Below are positions 34,373 through 47,800 of a stretch of DNA of 64,000 nucleotides, in pieces; position 1 is the stretch's first letter; every line of letters starts with the position of its first letter. This DNA is from Silene conica. Lineage: Eukaryota; Streptophyta; Magnoliopsida; Caryophyllales; Caryophyllaceae. The position numbers and the translations under genes were made by a program. The DNA is taken from assembly GCA_029255685.2 (NCBI GenBank), contig CM055312.2, forward strand, positions 18,686,649 to 18,750,648. The letters are read 5' to 3'. The notes beneath the pieces were generated by a model. The model worked only from the letters and a program-made list of their open reading frames with translations. It did no database searches and had not been told where the DNA came from.

Positions 34373-35840
34373 TTTGTTATATGCAGTATTATTGATTTGA
34401 AATGAATTCTACACTGAAAAGAATAAAATATAATAAGCATACTTATCATTTTGTGAAAAGTCTAGTGCAAAAACTGTTTAATGCGATGACTTAGCATTTA
34501 TACAATTGATCTTCCTCAAGAATTATATAAATGATCCCAAGACTCAATTTTCTGTAAAATTGATAAGCCAACCTCTTGGCTAATTCTACCTTTATAATGT
34601 TGAGGTAAAATAAGTCAACACCTACTACTTACCCAACGTAGAAGGGGTCATATGGAGAGTAAGGTCCTATATGTCTACCGACGAAGAAGGGGCTCATAGC
34701 AGTTTGACTTATAAAAGACTAATCTCAATTTTAGGTTGTAGAGGAAGATCCCATCAACTTTATTTTAATTCATTTTAAGTGAACCAATATCTAGCATGCG
34801 AGAATGAATAAACTAAGGTGATGGCTTTAAATGATATACAAGTAACATCTGTATGTCTATGATAATTAAGATGCATTTTATATGAGTCAATTTTCATGCA
34901 ATCTTAGGTGGTTTGGTTTAGGCGGAAAATGATGCACTAACTATCATGTGAATAAAACAGTACGAACGGAATAAAAAACGAAAATAAAACATGTCCTAGT
35001 GTGGCCTATCCTACCAAAAAAAAACAAAATACAACTTTGGAATCCATAGAAGTTTGTCTTGTCTTGATGTTCCATCTTTGTGATGTAGTGGCAGTGAGCA
35101 ATCCGATCTTCATCTTGAGTCTTCTTAAATTACATTTAAAAATTACATAATATAATCCTATTATTACATTCTAATTCCAAAAACATAATTTAAAGAATAA
35201 TACACAAGAGGAGATTCGAGATCTCATAATTACATCACAAATTATGTTTCCTTCATTACGAAAACATAATTTATTAAGGCCATACTAAGAATTACATTTT
35301 ACAAACGATTGCAAAAAATAAACGTAATTAAACCATTCAAACATCCAACATAATAAAAATATGCATTAACTATAAATTAATCATTCAAGACATAATTCCG
35401 TAATTATGTAGAGTAATTTATCCAAACTACCAATTTAACAATGATTTAAATCATGTGATAATTTCGTAATTACTCACAATAATTTTAATCAATCATAATC
35501 ATATTCATATTATCGTATAATATGAATTAATCCAACATTATTTTAAACCTTTTTAAAATAATTGAGTATCAAAACTTGTGAAATTTTTCACAACATGTAT
35601 ACATTATCCTTATAATGCATAACAAGAAAAAAAACAAGACGAAACGCCCGTAAAAAAAATCATCCGAAATAAAAAAAAAAAAAAAAAAAAATAGGCTGCT
35701 CGAAAAAAACAGTCTGTTTGAAAAAAAAAGTTTTTTTTTTCGTGAACAGTACCCCAAACAAAACAGTGTTTTTTCTTTTTCGAAAACGTTTATGAAAATC
35801 ATATAAAATAATTTCGTAAACCAAAAGCTATGATACCACT
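34373..35840 (-). other. Leader of copia A with primer-binding site
   Basis: Non-coding 1.4-kb leader between the 5' LTR and gag. The primer site is the minus strand of 35827-35838, two bases inside the LTR end. AT-rich, with an A-run at 35671-35690; no gene is seen. Confidence 0.75.
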
Positions 35841-36824
35841 TGTGGAAAAATATCTGTATACTTCCCAACTCATAAATGAAGGATTATAACGAAACTAAGA
35901 GATACGATTTATTGTCATAAACGAAAAACGAGATACGAAGATAAAGATTAGGAATCAACCTTTGGTCCCCGCAATAAGGCCTAAGAACAGATATCAAAGT
36001 AGATATACTCCTCATTGTTGCACCTAAGATGCTCCGAGAAGTACCTTTTCTTGAGCTAGAAACTACAAAAATTACTGTTAGATTTTGGTGTGTATGATGA
36101 ATGTCTCAAAAAGAGGGAATAGCCAGCCGTGTGATCCTTATGTCTGCCTTGAGGAATTGTGTTTGTGTGTTCCTTATGTATGCCGTGAGGTAGTCTATAA
36201 GTAGTAGTATATCTCCTACTAACTACCTTGCAATTAACCATAAAATATGATTCCTCAAATCGGTATTTGAGTCCTCCTCAAACACTCCACAATCGGTTGT
36301 AACAACCGAGTAAATCACACACCCAAAACACACGCCCTACTTTATCTGTATAAAATTTGTTTTATCCTCTTATGTATATAATGTTTTATCTATATAAATT
36401 GCTAGTTAAATATAACAATTTATATTTAATTACATTATTTAATCGATATTAAATAATTACATTATATACCTCAATTAAATATAACATTTTATATTTAATT
36501 ACGAATTAACATTTTAATTCGTCTCAGCTAATATTATTTAATCAGTATTAAATAATCACATCATCATTACATTGACTAACCGTACAAGGCATCAATATGA
36601 TTATATTTTCATTTAATCATATCTTTCAGATTACATCCTTTAGGTGTGACTTTTAGGGACCAGTTGATTACTGCCATCTGTATGACAATAACGTCAAACT
36701 TCTAACAAGTCAACTGTTATTGATAAAGGTGAATCAACTGATTAAAATACGAAGTATACCCTGTGAACCTTTAAGAGATTTATTCATGTTGTCGCACTAA
36801 CTGTGAAGGACACTAGCTCCAACA
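35841..36824 (-). repeat. 5' LTR of copia A
   Basis: 984 bp. The minus-strand start TGTTGGAGCTAGTGTCC parallels TGTTGGGGCTGGTGTCC at 5880. Confidence 0.92.
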
Positions 36825-36829
36825 GATGT

Positions 36830-39508
36830 ATGATCACAATAATTACTATGAACATTATTGCAACTTTTTTTGGGTATTTGACAAACATAACCATCTAAAT
36901 GAAAGGTAATTTAGAAACTCTATTTGACTGTCAAAGTGGAGCAGAAGTAACAGATACAATGGACTGTCTGGGTGAAGTAATATTGTCATGCTGAATGTGA
37001 GCCTAATGAGGCATATCAATAGTAACAACAGATGAGGAAGGAATGCTAGAAGCATCAACAACAGGTGTGGGCAAAAAAGAAGAAACATTGTTCTGAACAT
37101 AAGGAAATATAACTTCTTGGAAAATAACATCCCTAGAAATTAAAACATCATGAGTATCCAATCTAAGGAGTTTTTAAGCCTTTTTGTCAAAAGGATATCC
37201 AAGAAACACACATGGAATAACACGAGGTGAAAAATGATCTCTAACATGTTTAACAGTAGAAGCATATGCTAAACAACCAAAGGATCTCATATGTTGCAAA
37301 TCAAGGATTTTGCCAAATAATAACTGATAAGGAGACATGATTTGTAATAATTTGGTTGGTAATCTACTTATGATGTATGGAGCAATTAAGATGCAATCTC
37401 CCTAATATTTAGTAGGCAAAAACTCTATTTTGTTGTGGGGTATGAGAGAATGATGTTTGACGAATGATGCCTTATTCAGCTAAAAATTGAGCAGTAGAAG
37501 AGCTAGTTCCCAATTCAAAAGCATTATCAGATCAAATAATTTTAACTTTCTTGTGAAGCTATGTATTAATCATACTTATAGAAAGGTTTTTAAAAGAGTG
37601 AAAGCATTTCTTTTGCATGTAAGTGAGTCCAACTACAACAAGTGAAATCATCAACTATGGTGAGAAAGTATTTGTAACCATTATAAGTGGCGGACCCCAT
37701 AGGTCTATGTAATCAACTTAAAGACTGGAAAGAAACAGAGGTACTAGATTGGAAAGTAAGTCTGTGTTGCCTAGCTTGAGCATAAATAGAACAAGAAGCA
37801 AGATCAATCTCAACAGTTTTAGAATTACATTAATGCAACTATTTGAGTTTATACACAGGTAAGTGACCCGATCTTTTGTGCCAAACATGACTGAAATTGT
37901 CTGATACAACAAAATTTACAGAATGATTAATAAAACCAAAAGCAGATGCATTTTTATTCTGCATAGATGTTAGTGTTTGTAGCAAGTACAAGTCATTACA
38001 GTTTTTACCAAGAATCAAGGGCTTCGTGGAACAATACTGCAAATAACAAACAGTAGGAGTAAAACTCACTACTGATTTTAATTGTTTATTCAATTTACTT
38101 ATGGATAACATATTGAATTTAAAACATGGAACAAACAAGCCATCTTGCAGACATAACTCAGGAAGCACACAAACAGTACCAACAATGTTAATTTTAACAA
38201 TCTCACCATTTGGCAAAGATATATATGGTGTATGGCTTTGCAAGATTTCTATGATCAGAAAACAAACTCATGTTTGAACTGTGATCACTAGCACCAGAAT
38301 CAAGAATCCAAATGAAGGAAAAATCATTTATGTTTAAAGAATTGGCACGACAAAGACTATTACTTGCAAAATTGGCAGATGAACAAGGATATTCAGATAA
38401 AGTATTGCCTTCGGAATGATGCTGATTTCCAGAACTTCCATTCCCATGACCATTGTTTAATTGATCAGAATCATGAGATTGTTGATTATTTCCATTTGAT
38501 TCATTCTGACATGCATTACCAGCAAAACGCCTATCTATTTTCAAGATGATAACACTTGTCAATCGTGTGACCATACTTCTTGCAGTAGTTGCAAAAGATG
38601 ACAGGTTTTTCTTCACCATCTTTACCTTTGAAACCAGCATTAGAGTTTGGCTTCTTGTAATTCCTATTTTAACAATTGTTATTGTAATTATTCTTAGGAC
38701 CATTATTATTGGACCCATTACTAGAACTTCCCTTTTGAAAACCAGAATTGTAAGAACTACCTTTATTATTGGACATGTTCTTTGCATATAAGGCAGCTGA
38801 ATCAGCTTGAACAATAACAGTGTTGTGAATTTTCCTTTGTCTTTCTTCTTGAAGTAAGTTGTTGTACACAACACTGATCTTGGTCAAAGGATTTTGAAGC
38901 AATATTGTTCCTCTAAGTACATTAAAGGAATCATTCAATCCCATTAAGAATTCAAATACTTTCTTATCTTCTTGGAATTTTGTTTGCTTCTGTTTTGCTC
39001 CGCGGATACAGCCACAAGAACAGTTGGAATTCATACCCATTCCATCAATTTCATCCCATATGGATTTGAGTTTGGTGAAGTAAGTAACAATATAATCGTT
39101 CCCTTAAGCAAAAGCATTGAGTTTCTTGTGAACACCATATAGTTGTGCTCCATTTGATTGTCCAAAGTGCTCTTCTAGCTCTACCCAAGCATCCTCTATA
39201 GAATTAGTGTACATAATGGAATCTGCAATTTTTGAAGAAACTGAACTCAATATCCAAGAAAACATGATGTCATCACATCTTTGCCATTGCTTTGATATTG
39301 CTGCATTAGATGCTGGTTTAGGTATAGATCCATCGATGAAACCAAGTTTGTTTTTCGCTGAAAAAACAATTAGCGTGGAACGTTTTCAATTAATGAAACC
39401 ATTTCCTTCAAATTGGGTATTGGCCAATTTGACACTAGTGACAAGATCATCCATATCGATGAAATGAGGATCATCAGGCCCGATACTTGTAGTCGTTGTT
39501 TCAGGCAT
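36830..39508 (-). pseudogene. Copia B gag, protease and integrase part
   Basis: Gag starts with MPETTTTS at 39508. It includes WQRCDDIMFSWILSSVSS, AWVELEEHFGQSNGAQLY and KKVFEFLMGLNDSFNVLRG (UBN2-type gag). A broken nucleocapsid region follows, then protease FIWILDSGASDHSSNMS (near 38300). The GAG-pre-integrase part is VPCFKFNMLSISKLNKQL and HVWHKRSGHLPVYKL (38130-37840). Integrase and linker remnants continue to copia A in several frames. Multiple frameshifts and stops are present. Confidence 0.88.
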
Positions 39509-39609
39509 GGTTAGAAACCATGAAAGAAAAAGAAATCAGAGAAAAACAAGCGAAAAAGTAAAAGAACAGAAACATGATCAATCAATTGATTAAACCTGCT
39601 CCGATACCA

Positions 39610-39842
39610 TGTTGTTGTTTATACAAAAACATGATTACGATTGTAAAGAAGATGAAGATTGTTTGAAGAATATGAGAACATAGTAAATGAAAGAATATTG
39701 TATTTGGTTTGTATTGATAGAAGAATTGTGTATGTCTTAGTTGTAATACAATGTGTATCAAGGTTCCTTATATAGGGACAAAATAACTAACTCTTAAGAA
39801 CTGTGACTATTAATAACGAACTTTGACTTATATATTCTAACA
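39610..39842 (-). repeat. 5' LTR of copia B
   Basis: 233 bp. The primer site TGGTATCGGAGC (minus strand, 39598-39609) directly abuts it. Confidence 0.92.
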
Positions 39843-39943
39843 AAATATTTGCGCTCGGAAAAAATATCATAAATAAAAATATTTTGATGAAATCTACATT
39901 ACAAAATAATATGTAAGAAGTGATAGAATTGAAATGACTAATA

Positions 39944-40139
39944 CTCCCTCCTATTCTATATATTCTTCCCCTTTCATTTTTGCCCCAAAAATAAAGAATA
40001 TGATTTGGACCACACAAAACACAATGGCCCACCTACCATTGAATTTAGACCACACAAATGCTTCCAAAAAAGGAAATAGGGAAGAAAACCCGAATAACCG
40101 AATAAGGAAATAGGGAACAATACATCGAATAGGAGGGAG
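39944..40139. mobile_element. Stowaway MITE
   Basis: 196 bp, starting CTCCCTCCTATTC and ending GAATAGGAGGGAG, flanked by TA (39942-39943 and 40140-40141). Typical Tc1/mariner-derived Stowaway ends and duplication. Confidence 0.93.
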
Positions 40140-40141
40140 TA

Positions 40142-40680
40142 TATGGTAGGTATTTGAGAGCCCGAAATTTTTACTAGCTTGGAATTGATAAGGAATTGAG
40201 TCAATTCCAATTCCAAATTCTAGTGGTTCTCAAACACTTAAATTAAATATCTTAATCACGGAATTTATTTCCAATTCAAAGTTCCCAAACATGACATCAT
40301 AACATTCGTTTCAAAATAAATTTGAAAGATTATATAATTTCCAGCATTCTCCATTTCAACTCATGATCACCCATACATAATAACATTCTTATTCTTATTA
40401 TATTATCACTAGTATAGATCCCATGCTACAACAACATTTGTAGCGGGTTATGTTAGAGAAACTTGTAATTCAAATGTTTAAATTACTCATTTTTACATTT
40501 AAAATGTCATGAAATGTACTCGTATATATTAATGATTTTTTATCGCGAAACTAATAATTTTTTTTTTACAGTTGTAAGGAAAGGTTTATACATCTGCCAT
40601 TTGACTCGTTCGGTCAAATGCACTTTTTAATAATATGATACGTTAAGATAAAACAGTAACTACATCGGTTAAAACTTATG
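40142..40680. other. Intergenic AT-rich DNA
   Basis: No gene is seen. The first about 150 bp are GGAATT-rich and may be the right part of the MITE split by copia B. Confidence 0.45.
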
Positions 40681-41836
40681 TATTGATGGCGTATGGCTCA
40701 TTGAGCCCGAAAACCACCATCTTCATCCTAAACTTTCGTGAAGGGACGCACCAAACTTCCCAAGTCACAGGACGTATCTTCACTCTTCTCAATACCTGGA
40801 AACCAACGAACCCCTTGATCTATCGAGGGAAAGCAAAGTGCACTTACGCCGCAAAAACGTACAAGGAAAAGGTGGAACATAGACCATGAAAATTTGTGTC
40901 CAATGGAAAAAACAACTCCTACACTTTGACACTCACTCACAACAGGCAAGTAAATCGTAGTCCATAAAGGTGAGTAAGGAAAAGACTGACAATGAGAAAA
41001 ACCACTTGAGATGCCCCATGACCAACACAAAGTCGGGAGGCCAGATAAAGATGGACACAACAAAACGCCAATATAAAATTATGATCGTCATTATTATTCA
41101 AAATAATAAAACACACTATACATACAGAAAAACCATTAAATAAAAACAATAACCACTGCATCCGACCCAACCAACAATACCCCTAAACCCCCAAACCACG
41201 CTACCCCACGCCTCCGACAACAAAGCCCCTTGTCCATGACCTCACCACAACCAAAAAAATATAGACTCAACTTATCATCCAAAAGCGGGCGACGGACACG
41301 ACAAACCACCAAACCGACACTGAGACTCGAAATTCCAAACGAACACCCCCGGAACCCCGGGACCATCATGTTACATGCAACAGACCAAACAAGAATAGGA
41401 CACAAATCGACACAACAGACCAGTAATAGGACCCATCAGTGGGGGGGGGGGGGGGGGGGGGGGGGGCACCGAAACAGTCCCAAAACTACGGCCACATACA
41501 AAAAATCACACCAAGACGAGCTATACTCATCAACAAGACCATCAATCCTCAAAACTAAGAGATCTTACCAAGGATGAGGGGAAAGGTGATGGAGAAGAGA
41601 ACAACCCTGAGTTGCATGCATGACTTTCAATGACAGGACAAGGATCGGAGGAACGGAACACTCCCATATTAATGGCATCATCAATGATCAGTCGCGCGTT
41701 AAAGACATCACCAAAATCCGTCAAAAGAGAAAGGCGAGGTCAACCCATAAATAGGAGAAACCAGATAAGGCATGAACAATCATCGGAGATAGACCAATAA
41801 GAGGACCCGTCTCCGGGAAAAGGTAGGAGGAGGAGG
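40681..41836 (-). other. Unidentified GC-richer unit, possible retroelement remnant (part 1)
   Basis: Higher in GC than its surroundings. Read on the minus strand it is T/G-rich, and it continues beyond the solo LTR at 43123-43262, where CTCTCTAAA- and CCCTAAA-like leader sequence occurs. Several medium frames exist on both strands but none resembles a protein I recognise. A decayed LINE or a gene fragment is possible. Confidence 0.35.
41441..41466 (+). repeat. Run of 26 guanines
   Basis: An uninterrupted poly(G) from 41441 to 41466. Such a long G homopolymer is rare in plant DNA. It could form quadruplex structures, and its exact length is likely to be uncertain. Confidence 0.95.
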
Positions 41837-43122
41837 TGTTAGAAATCGAATTTCATATTTATACTCATATCTTATATGAGTTTTGTTTCTTTAAGTTTAG
41901 TCATAAAAACTTAATTAGATCTTATGCCAGCATGATGATTACATAAGAGGTATGAATTTCCTTACATTGGTTTTAGAAGGTTTATACTCAATAATCACCT
42001 ATGAGTGAGTCTTCTATGAACCGAAATACCCTTATAACGGTTTATATTGAAACCGTCTCCAAAAGCTCTTATCAAGGAACCGTTCTCAAACTAAAACAAT
42101 TTTTGTTACTAGAAAAATTGAGTTAGTATACTAGAAATAATAACAATATTACTCTTAATATTATTAATTTTAGGAATGATTTTCACTTAGAAAACTATTT
42201 TTAAAGTATTATAAGTATGAGATATTTGTAAGATATGTGAGTTGTTAAGGTTGTGTGTTAGTAACAAATGCCAACTCCTGTTTTCTATGCATAAAGAAGT
42301 GTTGATTTTATAAGCACATGAGCTTGCTTAGCAAGCCTCATGGCCGGCCAAATCAACCCACAAAAGCCAATGCATGGCCTTCTTGTTCTTACACAATGCA
42401 TACAATATTCCTTACATTATTCTTTTTGCATAACACACAATCTCTTTGTATACTAACACACACAATCATCACACATACACACTACATATACACGGTCCAA
42501 ATGGGTCTTACTATAGACCCATTTTATCTTTGTCAATTGTGTTAATTTGTAACACGTCACATATGTCCCATAACACATGACCCAATTTGTCAATTATGCA
42601 ATTTTAACTCTTTAAAATTCATAATTCACAATTTTATAACATTTAAATAATATCACTAGTAATTCTCAATTACCATATTATAAAATGTATTATCATAATT
42701 TTAATTACAACTCTTTGTAGTTTTATGATCAACCGTGTTTATTCTCAATTTAATCGTTTCACAAACGAATAAATAAAAACCGCGTAATAAAACAATTTTA
42801 TTACCTTGACCATTATTATTATAATCCCATTATAATAATATTCGTCACGTAAAATCATTTCCAAATTTCTAGTTATTAATTAATTCGTATCCAATACGAC
42901 TTAATTAAATATTTCATTGAGACGGAATTCCCTAAAGATATGACCTTAAGGGATCAACTGATCAACACCATCATATGACGATATTGTCAAACTCTAGACA
43001 GCCAATCATTATCGGTAAATGTTGATCAGTCGACTTTAAAAGAGTAACATTCCCAATTGTGTTTCATTCAAATGAGTTTTAATCATGTCGACGCACTATT
43101 GTCGACGACACTTCCTCCAATA
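41837..43122 (-). mobile_element. Solo LTR of a copia-type element
   Basis: Plus-strand start TGTTAGAAATC and end CTCCAATA (a CA changed to TA), flanked by GGAGG (41832-41836 and 43123-43127). On the minus strand it begins TATTGGAGGAAGTGTC, parallel to the TGTTGGAGCTAGTGTCC start of copia A. The inner CAACTGATC and ATATGACGATATTGTC regions also resemble that LTR. 1286 bp and no internal domain, so it is a product of LTR-LTR recombination. Confidence 0.85.
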
Positions 43123-43262
43123 GGAGGTGTGGGAGTATGTGTGGGGGAGTCGGCGACGACAATCAGTTTAGGGTTTTTGTGTTTTTTGTTTAGAGAGGGG
43201 GAGAGAATTTTAGAGAGAGAAATTAGTGTATGCAGAATGTTGACGAAGATTTTGCAAAGCTA
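43123..43262 (-). other. Unidentified unit, part 2, beyond the solo LTR
   Basis: Continuation of the unit at 40681-41836. Minus-strand CTCTCTCTAAAATTC and CCCTAAAC sequences look like a leader. No protein is recognised. Confidence 0.3.
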
Positions 43263-44129
43263 ATAATCTTATTTTGTACACTTATCAACTTACTTTTAAT
43301 GATTTTTAATTTTTACGAATCTAATAATATCAGTTATGTTTTTGTTTGGTAAAGAGAAAGTATGCGTCAAATCACTATCTAACAAACGTTAACAAGTTAT
43401 ATTTAAACTTTTATTTTATGTTAATTAAAAAATGTTTTAATTTAATGTTTATTTTTTTCTTTATGCACCAAATCAGTCTTTAACAAACATTTACAATTTG
43501 TTTCATTAATGTTTTTGCCAGATTTTAACAACTTCTTAACCACTTGTAATGAGGTGACTTTCCGTCTATATTTAAGATAATAAATGAAGTCCGTTTGAGG
43601 TGTTTTTAGACTCGTTGAAAAGGTGAGAGTGTAGCTTCCAGGGGTTGTCAATATGGTTGTCAGATGTGGCCTTATGTGGGGTCGATGGGTGCTTAAAATA
43701 AGGTTGGTTAGAGATAGGGCTATAACTTTGGGTTTACAGCAGATGGTCAGGGGGGTTTTGTGGGTAATAATTTATGTGAATCATATCCATAAACAATTGA
43801 AGACCATATATATAGTGAGTTATTTAATTTTAATGTCAAATGTGAATATTTTTCATGGTGATGCTCACCTATCTAATCTTTTTTTTTTATAACAATTTTT
43901 GTTTTCTCTTTATTTTTCTGTATTTTTTTTCCTATAATAATATGTGTTTTAAAAAAAATTGTTGAATACTTTTCCAATTTATACCATAATTAATTTAACT
44001 ATAAAAGTTATTAATGATTTTTTTAATCTAGTTACTTAATATGCTATCCGGAGGGAAATAAAAGTGCGTAGAAGAAATAAAAGAGAGTGATTGTTGCTTT
44101 TATATACGGATGTAGATTTAAAAAATAGT
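43263..44129. other. AT-rich intergenic DNA
   Basis: No gene or repeat is recognised. Confidence 0.5.
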
Positions 44130-44515
44130 AAGTCTATCTTGCGACGGATATATCCGTTGCAAGCTTCTAACGGGCCAAGTTATCCCACATGAGAATATAA
44201 GACAAACTATAGAAAATTATAAAAGATTTGTCTTTTTCCACCCAAGTGGATAATACTTGACCCGTCGCAAGTTTGCGACGGATATGTCCGTCACAAATGA
44301 GAATTTGTGTTTAAAAATAATAAGTCTTGTTTGCGACGTGTCACCATTTGTGACGGGTATTTTGTGAGATAAAATGGATACAAAATGAGTAGTGGAGAAA
44401 GGACACCACAAAAATAGTGTTGAAGAGAGAGAAAAAATGGGTATTTTGTGAGAGAAAACGGTATGCGTCACAAGCTTGCGACGGATAGTGCCGTCACAAA
44501 TATCTAGAAAGACTT
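44130..44515. mobile_element. Two adjoining MITE-like units with GCGACGG/CCGTCGC ends
   Basis: AAGTCTATCTTGCGACGG at about 44130 and AAGTCTTGTTTGCGACG at 44322 each begin a unit. The second ends CCGTCACAAATATCTAGAAAGACTT at about 44491-44515, the inverse of its start. Internal CCGTCGCAAGTTTGCGACGG (about 44263-44282) is a near-perfect hairpin. Protein coding is absent and the superfamily is unclear. Confidence 0.65.
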
Positions 44516-44844
44516 GTTGGATGATGGTGGGTCTTCCTCAAATATTCTAGATTCCGTATTGGAGCAACAGAGAATCACTGTCGCACATCTCTGATTCTTT
44601 TCATTATTCACCATTTCACCCACATGGCCACATACAACTCCATTGCTCCCCGTTTTTTGGAAAACTCCATTATTTAAATTTAACAATTCCTATTATATTA
44701 TATAATCTGCGAGATATTCTGAATTTGGATTCCTATTTCACTCATAATCGGCATTCTTATTATTTAATTAATTTATTTATTGTTAAGCAATTTACATAAT
44801 CCAATTTTTAGGGTAAATTTACAAAATTGGGTGTTGCGTGCATA
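44516..44844 (+). promoter_or_regulatory. Presumed promoter and 5' UTR of the CAT gene
   Basis: AT-rich DNA between the MITEs and the start codon. No unambiguous TATA box can be chosen. Confidence 0.35.
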
Positions 44845-47800
44845 ATGGTGGAATGTGGAGGAAATTGGTTAATGGGTTTAACAAGGAGGAAACATGTTGA
44901 CTCTCATAATCTTCATATTCATCATCAACAGTTGGCTAAAACATTATCTCTTATTGATCTTGTTGGAATTGGTATTTTCTTATGCCGTTTCTATTTTTTT
45001 TTTCTCCTTTTATTGTTATCAGCTACTTAACCTAATGTTTTAGATCATGTTAATATTGTTTCTCTTTCAATCATTAGAATGTTTGAAATCCCAATTAAAA
45101 AAAAGTGGCGATATAGTAGTAGTAGTTTTTACCAACCCCAACAAGACTTGTTTGTTTTGTATTTTTGGTTTGGTCACCCTTTAGAGGTTGTTTTGGATGA
45201 AGGCCATTGATTATTGAGGGAGTGATAGAGCTCAAACGAACTTGAAAATGGAGGCGGGTAATGGTAGGGGAAGGATGAGATAAGGATAATAGGCTAATCC
45301 TTACCTCTGTATGGAGGGAATTATTACCTAACTCATCGTTAAGTAATGCCAAAGGATCCCGCAAAGACGGAGGCTTTCTTCTTGTTGCTCCACAATACTT
45401 ATGGATGATCCTGAAACTAGTTTAGCAAATTCAATATAATTTTTGTATGCAAGTGTAGAAAAGCAGGGTCAAAGTTTTATCTTGAAGACCCTAGAAAGTT
45501 AAACATGAAGTTTATAGTGAAAAACAAAGGGAGTAACAGTTAATCTCTGTACTATGTAGATTGAGTTTAAACATTAAAGTAACCATAGGTATATATGTAT
45601 CTTTGTTAAAGAGACTTAGATTGGTATTTTTAAGATAGCACGCGAGAACAAGCTGTTAGTGTAATTTTTGCCAAGATTTTTATTTAAGATTGTAGTTCGC
45701 CTGTGTAGTCATGCTCCAATTCTCTCAGCATTATTATTATGTCATATTGTGGGATTTTTCCTTTACAGATGTTAATATATCTATGTACATATGTTTGACC
45801 TGCAGGTGTTGGAACCACCATTGGTGCAGGAATTTACATTCTCATTGGGAGTGTTGCAAGGCAGCAAACAGGCCCTGCCCTAGCTATTTCTTTCCTGATA
45901 GCCGGTATAGCTGCATCTCTCTCGGGATTTTGTTATGCAGAGCTCTCTTGTCGCTGCCCTTCTGCAGGGAGTGCTTACCATTATACTTACATATGCATAG
46001 GCGAAGGGTAAATAATTATCTTCTACTGAAATCTTATCTCTCTCTGGTACATCCTGACTATAAAATCAGTGTTTCAGTATTCATTTTGGAGTCATGGACG
46101 GGACGGCTCTTGACACACCGTCTTACAAGTAATATTAAAATTGTGTATAACTATTTGAATGAATAAGAGGGCATTCTATTATCTTATATAGAAGGTCATG
46201 TCCAAAAAATGTGGTTTCACACATTAATGTCAGGATAAGCGTTAAATACAAGTATTTGTGCATCTTGGAAATTATGGTGTGAGATGCTATGGCTACGACA
46301 TTTATCACGAACATTTCTTAGCCTTATAGTTCATCTATTCTTCTGTTGATGTTTTATGGGCTTCAACAATAGCATTCTTTTTAATTGCAGTGCTGCCTGG
46401 TTGATTGGTTGGGGTCTTATACTGGAATACGCTGTTGGTGGTTCAGTTGTTGCCCGTGGTGTCACCCCTAACCTGGTACTGAATTTTTTCTATGTGCATG
46501 TACCCAATTTATAGTAGTTTGCAGACTGCAAGAAAGAGAGAGTGCCAAATTTTTGGTCTCAACATTTTTTATGATAATTATTACGCTTTTTCTCGTTGGG
46601 TCACTTAGTATATCCAGATCTGAGAATTCATCACAAGCGCCATCTTCTTACCAAGATGTTGCAGGCTTTACAATCCTACAGCTGTATATAATCTTGTTTT
46701 GAAAGGATGGGGGATTTCAAAGAAGCTTCCATTCTGCAATGCTCTAGATATACCTTTTAGGAGAATTGAACTTCGTGGCTTAGGCCTTGAGCAAATGAAA
46801 CAAAGCATGAAATTGACTTCTTATACAAATTTTTGTATGCTCTCAGGCCTTATATTTTGGGGGAGAGGCTAACATGCCATTATTTCTAGCCCGTCATACT
46901 GTGTTTGGTGTTGTAGTTGACCCATGTGCTTCAGTCCTGGTCATCATCGCCACAATGCTATTATGCATTGGAGTTAAGGAAGTATGCTTCCCAAGCTTTT
47001 ATTTGCTTTTCCATTTCCACTTCTGTTTTCACCCCATGGTAATGGTTATTTGTTTCCTATAGTAAGGTATTCTTTGGTTGCAGAGCTCACTGGCACAGAC
47101 AATTGTTACGTTGATAAATGTGTGTGCACTGATTTTTATAATTGTCGCTGGTGGATTCCTTGCCTGTAAGAATGGCTGGGTTGGGTATGATCTATCTAAG
47201 GGGTAAGTTTCTTTCCTTTCAGATGAAAGTTATTTAATGTTTATACATGATTAATGATTGATCTTGAACCTTTTGTCTTGAAGATTTTTCCCTTTTGGAG
47301 TAAATGGAGTGCTTGCTGGATCTGCTACCGTATTTTTCTCATACATTGGTTTTGATTCAGTGGCGGCTACTGCTGAGGAGGTGTGTGCCACAGATTGCTT
47401 TGATTCGAGGAAAGACTAGGAGTCTTGATTCTACATTAGATATTTTACCAAATTTTATTCCTTAACCTTATCTTTGTATCCTTACTACGATATTTTATGA
47501 ACATATGATTGATCGCAATAATTATTCTTTCCTCGAAACTGTATTAACAGGTTAAAAATCCTAAGCAGGAGTTGCCCTTGGCTATAGGGATCTCATTATC
47601 CTTGAGTTGTGTACTCTATATGCTTGTTTCTTTTGTTATCGTTGGGTTGGTTCCATATTATGGATTGGATAACGACACCCCAATTTCATCAGCATTCTCA
47701 GATTATGGCATGGAATGGGCTGCGTAAGTTCAACTGACCCTTTCATGCTGCAGTTATGGCCAGAGCTTTGGCTTTGCTAATATACTGATCTTGCTTTCAG

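Larger units (their letters stand above)
23992..36824 (-). mobile_element. Ty1-copia retrotransposon A, nested in B
   Basis: LTRs of 990 bp (23992-24981) and 984 bp (35841-36824), starting TGTG and ending CCAACA on the plus strand. GATGT flanks them (23987-23991 and 36825-36829). Primer site TGGTATCATAGC (minus strand of 35827-35838) and a purine-rich tract next to the left LTR (24982-24994) show leftward transcription. It sits between integrase and RT of copia B. Its own coding region is degenerate and is interrupted by composite C (25585-30162). The LTR family is shared with the remnant at 5805-6867. Confidence 0.94.
20707..39842 (-). mobile_element. Ty1-copia retrotransposon B (outer level of the nest)
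   Basis: LTRs lie at 20707-20951 and 39610-39842, each starting TGTTG and ending CTAACA. The 5-bp duplication AAATA flanks them (20702-20706 and 39843-39847). A tRNA-iMet-type primer site, TGGTATCGGAGC on the minus strand (39598-39609), abuts the right LTR, and a purine-rich tract (minus strand of 20952-20968) abuts the left LTR. Transcription is therefore leftward. The coding region is gag, protease, integrase, reverse transcriptase, RNase H, but frameshifted and split by copia A (23992-36824) and a Mutator-like element (21683-23070). Without these insertions it would be about 4.9 kb. Confidence 0.93.
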
